DNA of 5,995 nucleotides from Chitinophagales bacterium. GTDB lineage: Bacteria > Bacteroidota > Bacteroidia > Chitinophagales > Chitinophagaceae. A model generated the notes under the pieces. That model ran no database searches and was not told the DNA's origin. It saw only the letters and a program-made list of their open reading frames with translations. The first letter of the stretch is position 1; the number at the start of each line of letters is the position of its first letter. The DNA lies in NCBI GenBank assembly GCA_025355935.1, contig JANXYS010000507.1, positions 1-5,995 of the forward strand, given 5' to 3'. Positions 1 to 5,995 of the stretch are shown here, one piece after another. Both the position numbers and the translations under genes were made by a program.

Positions 1-322
1 CTTATTTTTATCCATTATTACTTAGGACAATGCCGAAGAGGTTAATACATACTGCTCCCTCGGACAGACTCATGGTCTCAGTCTCTCTTTGCGCTATAAG
101 GGTCAATCTGCTTCGGTGTAACTATTTGCGCGCACCTAAGATGTCTATAAACGCCTGCATGTAAAATAATTACGGAAAGCAGAGCAGGTTTATAATTTTT
201 TGCGTGGATATACGTTAACCTGCTATTGAAGGACATAAAAATTTATGGCTTCCTTCCGAATATATAATGTAAATAAAATTATACAGAGGCCTAACCTCAT
301 TAATTAAAATTCAGCGCATCAC
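1..322. other. Intergenic/leader region upstream of the metalloprotease gene
   Basis: No convincing gene is visible here. A stop-free stretch in the third forward frame runs from position 3 to a TAA at 162-164, with an ATG at 30, but its translation looks like chance sequence. The second half is AT-rich and holds an imperfect inverted repeat with a T-run (147-201, listed separately). A small GAGG/CCTC hairpin (286-289 with 295-298) and a TTAATTAA palindrome (300-307) lie just before the start codon. I found no exact match to the Bacteroidota -7 element TAnnTTTG with a TTG about 20 bases upstream, so the promoter of the downstream gene is not assigned. There is no purine-rich Shine-Dalgarno sequence before ATG 323, which is usual in this phylum. 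Confidence 0.6.
147..201 (+). terminator. Imperfect stem-loop followed by T-run (terminator-like or leader structure)
   Basis: ATAAAC (147-152) plus CTGC (155-158) can pair with GCAGGTTTAT (184-193). This gives ten base pairs with a two-base bulge (153-154). The 25-base interior contains a smaller GTAA/TTAC hairpin (161-164 with 170-173). Directly after the outer stem comes AATTTTTT (194-201), a T-run on the plus strand. The arrangement resembles an intrinsic terminator of something transcribed rightward from beyond the left edge, or a structured leader or attenuator of the metalloprotease gene that starts 121 bases later. The stem is AT-rich with a large interior, so its stability is uncertain, and chance is a real alternative. 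Confidence 0.3.
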
Positions 323-379
323 ATGAGAACGTTATCCCTGGGGATCCTAAGTATTTTTATTCAGTTTAGTTTAGCCGCG
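323..379 (+). other. Signal peptide of the metalloprotease
   Basis: The first 19 residues have a short basic start (MR), a hydrophobic core (LSLGILSIFIQFSL) and a small-residue end (AA) before Gln20-Cys21. Signal peptidase I cleavage after Ala18 or Ala19 is likely. A lipoprotein is unlikely, because the residue just before Cys21 is Gln rather than Gly, Ala or Ser. The exact cleavage site is inference. Confidence 0.75.
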
Positions 380-2383
380 CAATGCCTTTTAAGAGAGGTG
401 CCGCTCCGGCAACGTACTGAGCAATCCCAGCTTATTATTGAAGGACGAGTAATTGCTGTCCATTCGTTTTGGAATGAAAGTCATGACATGATCTACACCA
501 GTAACGTTGTCGAAATCTTAAAAGTATTTAAGGGGTCAGTTGTTAATGAAACGATAGAAGTTCTAACTGAAGGAGGTATAGTGGGAGAAACGATGATTAA
601 AGATGATCCTTCTTTACAACTAAATTTAAATGATGCAGGTATATTTTTCTGTGAGCGTGCGCTAAGATTTAAATCTCTCCCTCCTGGTCATTCGGATGCC
701 CCGCGATATGAAGCGCTAGCTTCCGTACAAGGATTCGTCAGGTATGATATTAGCAATGCAACTGCCTCTGACCCGTTTCGAAAATATCCTGACGTAGAGA
801 AGGGGTTGTACCGCTTATTGTCGCCATCCGGTAGTTTTGTAGAAAAAAAGGTCTTTCGCATCCGTGCGAAACCGCTCACTCAGAGACTGGATGCTATTAT
901 AAGTTTTTCACCTTCAAGTGCAACTGCAGGTACCGGTGCTGTTCTTACAATCAACGGTAGCGGATTTGGAGCTACCCAGGGCACAGGTACTGTAGGCTTT
1001 AAAAATGGAAATGACGGCGGTGCAACCTATATAAACCCGCTTGCTACGCAATACTTGTCGTGGAGCGATACTAAGATAACGGTCGAAGTGCCGTCCGCGG
1101 CTGCTACGGGAACTATCCAGGTAACGCAGGGCACCAGTTCTACGAGTGCGACCGCGCTTACTATTACCTACTCGCACCTGAATGCAAATTACAACCCCGG
1201 TTCGGGCGTTGTCGCTTACCAGACCGATCATATTAATGATAATGCGTCGGGAGGTTATACCTGGCAAATGAACACCAATTTTGCCGCCAATGCACCCGCC
1301 AGTTCTTCTTTTATGCGGGCATTTGATACGTGGAGATGTGGTACAAAGGTTAATTGGATTATAGGCCCCACTACTGCCATCAACGACGCTGTTTCTGATG
1401 GCATTAATGTTATTTGCTTCGATAATACGGCACCCCTTGCGGCTGGCGTATTAGGCGTATGTCGTAGTTATTGGAGTGGTTGCAGCTCAGGAGGAACCAT
1501 AGTGTGGTTTGTCGGAGAACTTGACATCATCTTTGATGATGGAAGTAACCTTACTCCTTCCAACTGGCAATTCGGGCCCGCATTACCAACAGGCTCGGAA
1601 TACGATTTCGAGACGGTAGTTGTACATGAACTAGGCCACGGCCACCAACTTGGGCATGTAATTAACCCGGGAGCCATTATGCACTATGCGGTAGCAAATG
1701 GAGCATCAAACCGATCACTGTCATCAGATGACCTCGCAGGGGGGAATTTTGTACAGAGTAAAAGCGTTGTTGCCAATGTTTGTGGTCCCGGACCCATGAC
1801 AGCGTATACGGGTTGCGCCCTTTTACCGATCGGAGTTACGTCAGTTAAGGCCAATAAGAAAAATACCGGCATCCAGGTAGGTTTTACAAACGAAGCGGAG
1901 AGCAACGTACATCATTATGAAGTTGAGAAATCTCCCGATGGGCTTCATTTTACCCGGGCCACCACTATTGCCGCTAAAGCGAATTTAAATAGCGCCGCCA
2001 GCTACGAATGGTATGATGAGAATGTATTTAACGGCGATAATTTTTATCGTGTAAAGGCAGTTAGTCTGGATGAGAAAATCAGATACAGCGAAATTGTAAG
2101 AGTTAACCTTGCAGGGAATACGGGTATTTTTAGTGTTTACCCCAACCCCGTCCAAGGAAAAAATATTGTTGTTGGAATGAATAACATAGAAAAAGGCACC
2201 TATACGATAACGTTATACAATAATGTTGGGCAGCAACTAATGAGCAAAACAGTTTTGCACAATGGGGCTAATAGTTCACAGACCTTAAGGTTGCCGAAGC
2301 TGGCAAACGGGTTATATCAATTGCAGTTGCAGGGCATTAAAACCAGTTTCAGGCAAACAGTGCTGCTGGATCAGGGCAATTAA
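323..2383 (+). CDS. Secreted multidomain metzincin/matrixin-like zinc metalloprotease with T9SS sorting domain
   Basis: Predicted secreted endopeptidase, exported by Sec and then by T9SS to the cell surface or medium. Residues 1-19 form a signal peptide; the lipobox is absent because Gln precedes Cys21. Residues 21-185 form a secreted module with the pattern EGRV...W...YTS...KVFKG...GG. Residues 192-283 are an IPT/TIG domain. The catalytic domain follows (about 286-490): H435, E436, H439 and H445 of HELGHGHQLGH match the HExxHxxxxxH zinc site, and M453 of IMHY is the Met-turn. Gln442 replaces the usual metzincin Gly. Residues 503-595 look FN3-like. From 601 a type A sorting domain begins with VYPNP and ends in a short basic/hydrophobic strand. 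Eight cysteines fit disulfide bonding. ATG 323 is the first Met after an in-frame TAA at 305-307. The substrate is unknown. The family call is firm; activity is inferred. Confidence 0.88.
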   Translation: MRTLSLGILSIFIQFSLAAQCLLREVPLRQRTEQSQLIIEGRVIAVHSFWNESHDMIYTSNVVEILKVFKGSVVNETIEVLTEGGIVGETMIKDDPSLQLNLNDAGIFFCERALRFKSLPPGHSDAPRYEALASVQGFVRYDISNATASDPFRKYPDVEKGLYRLLSPSGSFVEKKVFRIRAKPLTQRLDAIISFSPSSATAGTGAVLTINGSGFGATQGTGTVGFKNGNDGGATYINPLATQYLSWSDTKITVEVPSAAATGTIQVTQGTSSTSATALTITYSHLNANYNPGSGVVAYQTDHINDNASGGYTWQMNTNFAANAPASSSFMRAFDTWRCGTKVNWIIGPTTAINDAVSDGINVICFDNTAPLAAGVLGVCRSYWSGCSSGGTIVWFVGELDIIFDDGSNLTPSNWQFGPALPTGSEYDFETVVVHELGHGHQLGHVINPGAIMHYAVANGASNRSLSSDDLAGGNFVQSKSVVANVCGPGPMTAYTGCALLPIGVTSVKANKKNTGIQVGFTNEAESNVHHYEVEKSPDGLHFTRATTIAAKANLNSAASYEWYDENVFNGDNFYRVKAVSLDEKIRYSEIVRVNLAGNTGIFSVYPNPVQGKNIVVGMNNIEKGTYTITLYNNVGQQLMSKTVLHNGANSSQTLRLPKLANGLYQLQLQGIKTSFRQTVLLDQGN
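2123..2380 (+). other. C-terminal T9SS type A sorting domain
   Basis: The last 86 residues (601-686) begin with IFSVYPNP and continue with alternating strands. These include a TYTITLYNNVGQQL segment and a LANGLYQLQL segment, and the domain ends in a strand with FRQTVLL. This is the hallmark pattern of the Por secretion system (type IX) sorting domain of Bacteroidota: YPNP start, G.Y.I.L....G, and G.Y.L.L near the end. In known systems the domain directs outer-membrane translocation and is usually removed as the cargo is released or anchored. It implies that the genome encodes a T9SS elsewhere. Confidence 0.88.
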
Positions 2384-2411
2384 ACTTAGTCGCCGTGATA
2401 CAAAACTAGAC

Positions 2412-2433
2412 AATGGTATGGGTAGACCATTTT
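2412..2433 (+). terminator. Weak candidate terminator of the metalloprotease gene
   Basis: AATGGT (2412-2417) pairs with ACCATT (2426-2431) around an eight-base loop. This starts 29 bases after the TAA stop, and a run of four T (2430-2433) overlaps the end of the stem. The short stem and short T-run make it a weak terminator at best. It is listed because of its position right after the gene. Confidence 0.25.
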
Positions 2434-2613
2434 GCGTCGACGTTGGCCGGACATTATGATGCTCACTTGCAAAGTTGAGTTCAAATGTACATTACAAGTT
2501 ACTCGAAACAGGACCACTTGCCCATTGTGGTTTAAGCATGCAAATGTGCTAAATTGATATTAGCAGGATACTGTTTCTAACCTACTTCCTTGACCTTCCG
2601 TGTCTATAAAATA

Positions 2614-2639
2614 AATGGCCCGATGAAAATCGGGCCATT
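2614..2639 (-). terminator. Rho-independent terminator of the TonB-dependent receptor gene
   Basis: A perfect 11-base-pair inverted repeat: AATGGCCCGAT (2614-2624) pairs with ATCGGGCCATT (2629-2639) around a four-base loop (GAAA on the plus strand, TTTC on the minus strand). Read on the minus strand, the hairpin begins 48 bases after the TAG stop of the receptor gene. It is followed by the T-rich stretch TTTATTTTAT, as expected for an intrinsic terminator. On the plus strand the following bases are GCTTTAGC, a poor T-run, so its main job is for the minus-strand gene. It may also slow rightward transcripts from the protease gene. Confidence 0.85.
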
Positions 2640-2686
2640 GCTTTAGCTAAAAGTAATTCCTGTTTATAAGTCGTGTAATAAGAGAT

Positions 2687-5600
2687 CTAAAATATATATC
2701 TCAACCCGAATTGCATCTGCCACCTGGATATTAAATCCGGACTAGCCGTAAATGTTTTTGTTGTTGAAGGATCGAAATTAAATTGTGGTTTGCCTGTGGC
2801 GGTGAAAGGCGCATTGGCATCGAGTGATATAGGCTGGTAAAAGCCAGAAGTTGTCGCCAGCTTTCTAACACCCCAGTGACTGTTTAACAAGTTGCCAAAA
2901 TTCTGTATGTCAAGGCTAAACTGTACAGTGTTTTTCTTGTTGCGATTTCTGAAAACAAAGTCTTGTAATACCCGGATATCCATTTGCCCAAACCATGGGG
3001 TTGAACCTGCATATTTTTCTGTGTACTGACCACGCCTGCTACTGAGATAATCATCAGAAGCAATGTAACTTCTGAAGGCAGCCTGTTGGATGGCGGGTGT
3101 TTGTGTGTTTCCCAGGGCATCCAAATAATTAGTAAAGGTCATAGTATTAATCTCTACATCTGTCGGTACATATAATAAGTCATTGGTTGCAGTACCATCA
3201 ATGTTGATATCGCCACCGTAGACATACGCGAAACGATCACCGCTTGTCCAATTGCTGAATAACGAAACAGTAGTGGCGTATTTTTTATCCTTTCCATATT
3301 CAAAGCGTTTTATACCGGCCAGCACAAACCGATGTTTGTTGCCATATAGGGAGGTGGAGTTGCGGGCTTCGTTTGCGTTGTTTAAAATAGGATTCCTGTC
3401 AAAAGCATCACTTGAAATTTCTGCGGATATAGAACTGGCATCTTTTGCTATTAAATAATTGTAAGAGGCCTGGAGGTATAAATTGTTTTTAAATGACTGT
3501 ACGGCCTGCAAACTGCTATTAAATTGGTAGCCAGTATTCTTTGCATTGGTAAATACATACGTATTGTTAGAGCTGAAAGGACCATTGGTACCTTTATCTG
3601 ACGGCTTGTAGATCTTCCGGCTATCACCGGTGCCCGAGTTAAGGGTACCGGTAGGGTTTCCAAGATTATAGTTTCGGACCATCATCGCCCTGCGATCCTT
3701 AGTGTAGGCAACGTCAGCCGAGAGGATAGTACCGGTTTTCAACCTATAGTCAAATCCGAGGTTGTTTCTCCAGACCTGTGGCCACTGAAAATTTCGGTCT
3801 GTTGCATTGTAAAAACCAGTGTAGGGATTAGCCTGCTGGTTGCCGATCCATACAAAAGGAAAGCGACCTGTAAATAACCCTGAACCTCCTCTTAAAACTG
3901 CAGTTCTATCGCCTTTCACATCCCAGTTAAAACCTACCCGGGGGGAGAGGAGTGGTTTTTTTGTAGGGAACCTGGTATTGTCCAGGTCTTTACCAACTCC
4001 ATTAGTCACCCGGTTTCCGTTTGCATCGAACAGCACCTGGTTATCGTTATTTGGTATAGTAGGCGATCCTTCCTGGAAAGTTCCTTTGAAAGTGCCGTTA
4101 CCATTAAAGTCGGGTGTGCGGAAGCTTGCATTACGGTAAGAGGGCGCATCTACTCTCAGGCCATAGGTCAGTTTGAAATCCTTTGCAGGACTCCACTCAT
4201 CCTGCAAATAGGCAGAGTACTGGGCAACTGTTAAATAGTAGAAAGTCCACTGGTCAGCAGCGGCCCTATTTTTCGCATAATTAACGTCTACGCTTAAAGG
4301 ATAGGCACCAAAAACATAGGCCCCGTCAACCGGTACACTATCCCTGAAGGTTTTTATATCAGCGTTCGAAAATACAGCGGGTCCGTAACCCGTAAGGTTA
4401 AATGAATTTTCGAATTTAAATTGCTCGTAGGCTGCACCTATCGTAATGGTATGCTTCGGTAAAATAATATTAAAGTTGTTAGTAGCCTGAAACGCATCCT
4501 GGTTTAAAATATTATTAATTGAGAACGGTTCGTGGCCTGCGATAATGTATCGGACGTTGTTCTTCGTAATATTGACAACAGGGAATGGAGAAGATAGAGC
4601 ATCCCGGTTATCCCTGAAGGATGTATAAACCACCCGTAATTTATTGGCATACCTGCTACCAAAACTCGATTTCAATTCTGTGCCGAAAGATTGTAATTTA
4701 TTGTTGATCCTATAGCCGGAATTCCGAAACTGCAAGGTGGTAAAATCGGGACCGCGACGTCCGATAGCACTTGGATGTGCAGGCTTTTCCTTGGACGCAT
4801 CCAAGCCATTGTATGTAAATGAAAGGCTATTATTGTTGTTTATGATCCAGTCTAATTTTGCAAGCCACTTGCTGCTTTTCTGTTTGTAATTAAAACCCTG
4901 GTAGGGCCCGGTTTCATAGCCGAATTTGCTTTTAAGAACTCTGCTAACATCTTGCAGGTCTTGCTCCAATACCCGCGAAGTGTTACTCTTACCCGCGTTT
5001 GAACTATTTTGACCAACAAATGCTGTAGGCGCATCCTGGCGTTGCTCGGCTTCAAAATTTAAAAAGTAAAATAATTTATTTTTCTTTATTGCTCCGCCAA
5101 TTGCAGCACCAACCTGGTACTGATCTAGTTTTGGGACAACTATTTTATTGCCGTTTACTTTCTTCCCCGTAAGTCCCTCATTTCGGTAGAACCCATATAT
5201 TGTTCCGGCAACAGTATTGGTTCCGCTCTTTGTAACCGTGTTTACGCCCGCCCCTGTGAACCCCGCCTGGGTTACATCATAAGGAGCGATATTTACCTGT
5301 ATCTGATCGATAGCATCAAGCGAAACAGGCTGGGAATTCGTTTGTCCACCAGGCGTAGGAGCATCTAAACCAAAGGGGTTATTAAAGACGGCCCCATCTA
5401 ACGAGTAATTGTTGTACTGGCCATTTTTTCCTGCAAATGAAGTACCGTTTACAGTAGAGGAAGCCGAGGGTGTCAGCCTTGTAAAATCATCCGCTGAGCG
5501 CGAGATAGTAGGTAATTGCCGAATTTGCCGCGAACTAATATTGGTTGATGCCCCTGTACGTTGTTTATCAAATAATTTAGATTTTGCCTCAACAGTTACT

Positions 5601-5959
5601 TCGGCCAAGCTTACGGAAGAAGCCTGTAAGCTAAAGTCGACTGTAGTGTTTTGTCCTAACTCCAGTGAAATATTGTCTTCCGATTTTTCTTTATAGCCGG
5701 TATTGGAAACTGTAACCTTATAAGGACCGCCGACTCTCAGATTGGGAACGACATAAGACCCATTACTCTGTGCAATAGTAGTTTTGTTAATTCCCGCATT
5801 ACTAAAAGATATCGTAACGGTTGCACCTGGAAGAGGCTTGCCATCAGGACCCGTAATATTCCCGCTGAGCGTGGCAGTTGTTACCTGGGCATACGTGGCA
5901 TAGCCTAAAATAGTGACGAAAACTAACAAGATTAATTTTGAAACTGGATTACATCTCAT
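2687..5959 (-). CDS. Oar-like TonB-dependent outer-membrane receptor with carboxypeptidase-regulatory-like N-terminal domain
   Basis: Outer-membrane beta-barrel transporter powered by the TonB-ExbB-ExbD complex; the substrate cannot be told from sequence. Residues 1-24 are a signal peptide (hydrophobic LILLVFVTILGYA, cleavage after TYA). Residues 26-113 form a carboxypeptidase-regulatory-like Ig fold (LSGNITGPDGKPLPGATVTI, then GSYVVPNLRVGGPYKVTVS). Residues about 117-250 form the plug, with LPTISRSADDFTRLTPS, NNYSLDGAVFNNPFG and TGAGVNTVTKSGTN, which are typical of the Oar-like group. The rest is barrel, ending in a FGLRYIF strand with terminal Phe, as expected for BAM-inserted proteins. The length of 1090 residues suits the family. 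No SusD-like gene follows, and the motifs differ from SusC, so a glycan SusC role is unlikely. ATG 5959 is the first Met after an in-frame TAA (5980-5978); no Shine-Dalgarno is present. The gene appears intact. Confidence 0.93.
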   Translation of the reverse strand: MRCNPVSKLILLVFVTILGYATYAQVTTATLSGNITGPDGKPLPGATVTISFSNAGINKTTIAQSNGSYVVPNLRVGGPYKVTVSNTGYKEKSEDNISLELGQNTTVDFSLQASSVSLAEVTVEAKSKLFDKQRTGASTNISSRQIRQLPTISRSADDFTRLTPSASSTVNGTSFAGKNGQYNNYSLDGAVFNNPFGLDAPTPGGQTNSQPVSLDAIDQIQVNIAPYDVTQAGFTGAGVNTVTKSGTNTVAGTIYGFYRNEGLTGKKVNGNKIVVPKLDQYQVGAAIGGAIKKNKLFYFLNFEAEQRQDAPTAFVGQNSSNAGKSNTSRVLEQDLQDVSRVLKSKFGYETGPYQGFNYKQKSSKWLAKLDWIINNNNSLSFTYNGLDASKEKPAHPSAIGRRGPDFTTLQFRNSGYRINNKLQSFGTELKSSFGSRYANKLRVVYTSFRDNRDALSSPFPVVNITKNNVRYIIAGHEPFSINNILNQDAFQATNNFNIILPKHTITIGAAYEQFKFENSFNLTGYGPAVFSNADIKTFRDSVPVDGAYVFGAYPLSVDVNYAKNRAAADQWTFYYLTVAQYSAYLQDEWSPAKDFKLTYGLRVDAPSYRNASFRTPDFNGNGTFKGTFQEGSPTIPNNDNQVLFDANGNRVTNGVGKDLDNTRFPTKKPLLSPRVGFNWDVKGDRTAVLRGGSGLFTGRFPFVWIGNQQANPYTGFYNATDRNFQWPQVWRNNLGFDYRLKTGTILSADVAYTKDRRAMMVRNYNLGNPTGTLNSGTGDSRKIYKPSDKGTNGPFSSNNTYVFTNAKNTGYQFNSSLQAVQSFKNNLYLQASYNYLIAKDASSISAEISSDAFDRNPILNNANEARNSTSLYGNKHRFVLAGIKRFEYGKDKKYATTVSLFSNWTSGDRFAYVYGGDINIDGTATNDLLYVPTDVEINTMTFTNYLDALGNTQTPAIQQAAFRSYIASDDYLSSRRGQYTEKYAGSTPWFGQMDIRVLQDFVFRNRNKKNTVQFSLDIQNFGNLLNSHWGVRKLATTSGFYQPISLDANAPFTATGKPQFNFDPSTTKTFTASPDLISRWQMQFGLRYIF
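5888..5959 (-). other. Signal peptide of the TonB-dependent receptor
   Basis: The first 24 residues have a basic start (Arg2, Lys8), a hydrophobic core (LILLVFVTILGYA) and a T-Y-A end before Gln25, fitting signal peptidase I. The Cys at position 3 lies before the core and is not a lipoprotein cysteine. Confidence 0.8.
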
Positions 5960-5995
5960 ATCATTAGAATTAGTTAATTATAAATTTAATACATA

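Larger units (their letters stand above)
2384..2686. other. Intergenic region between convergent genes
   Basis: This 303-base gap separates the ends of the two convergent genes. It contains a weak hairpin at 2412-2431, a weaker ACCAC/GTGGT pair (2513-2517 with 2527-2531) and a strong hairpin at 2614-2639 (listed separately). I see no open frame of interest and no tRNA-like or other known RNA fold between about 2440 and 2600. Confidence 0.6.

Noticed and set aside
1..15. Possible start of a divergent minus-strand gene (ATG at 15-13 reading MDKNK, with an in-frame TAA upstream at 24-22)
   Set aside because: Only five codons are inside the window, so there is no way to judge coding potential.
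30..164. 44-codon open frame on the plus strand
   Set aside because: The translation shows no recognisable domain or plausible protein character, there is no ribosome-binding context, and its end overlaps the candidate stem-loop. A frame of this length is expected by chance.
263..268. TATAAT as a sigma70-type -10 box before the protease gene
   Set aside because: No TTGACA-like box lies at 16-18 bases upstream, and Bacteroidota do not normally use this consensus. The surrounding sequence is generally AT-rich.
3840..4139. Open frame of 99 codons on the plus strand opposite the receptor gene
   Set aside because: It lies wholly inside the well-supported receptor gene on the other strand and its translation has no recognisable features. 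It is an antisense shadow, as are the other overlapping frames within both genes.
2687..5959. SusC-type glycan receptor identity for the TonB-dependent receptor
   Set aside because: No SusD-like lipoprotein gene follows, and the plug motifs (SLDGAVFNNPFG, GAGVNTVTKSGTN) fit the Oar-like group better.
5981..5988. TAAATTTA upstream of the receptor gene as a Bacteroidota -7 promoter element (consensus TAnnTTTG)
   Set aside because: It matches all but the last base, but it is palindromic AT-rich sequence, and the matching -33 region would lie beyond the window edge.

Overview
The window looks like chromosomal DNA from a member of the Bacteroidota, probably of the Chitinophagaceae/Sphingobacteriia type (lineage is inference). 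Three things point there. The secreted protein ends in a type IX secretion (T9SS) type A sorting domain. The other gene is a large TonB-dependent receptor with an N-terminal carboxypeptidase-regulatory-like domain and a C-terminal RYIF. Neither gene has a Shine-Dalgarno sequence, and both have AT-rich leaders.

Layout: positions 1-322 are non-coding on the evidence available and hold an imperfect stem followed by a T-run at about 147-201. Positions 323-2383 (+) encode a 686-residue secreted multidomain zinc metalloprotease of the metzincin/matrixin type. Its parts are a signal peptide, an N-terminal secreted module, an IPT/TIG domain, a catalytic domain with HELGHGHQLGH and an IMHY Met-turn, an FN3-like domain and a T9SS sorting domain. 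Positions 2384-2686 are the gap between convergent genes and contain a strong hairpin terminator for the minus-strand gene. Positions 2687-5959 (-) encode a complete 1090-residue Oar-like TonB-dependent outer-membrane receptor. Only 36 bases of its upstream region are in the window.

The two genes converge, so they are not an operon. Both products act at or outside the outer membrane: one is a secreted or surface-anchored protease, the other an energised outer-membrane channel. A functional link is possible but not shown by the sequence. I see no mobile element, CRISPR array, tRNA, rRNA or clearly novel multi-gene system. The points most worth a second look are the variant zinc motif and module order of the protease, and the structured element upstream of it.
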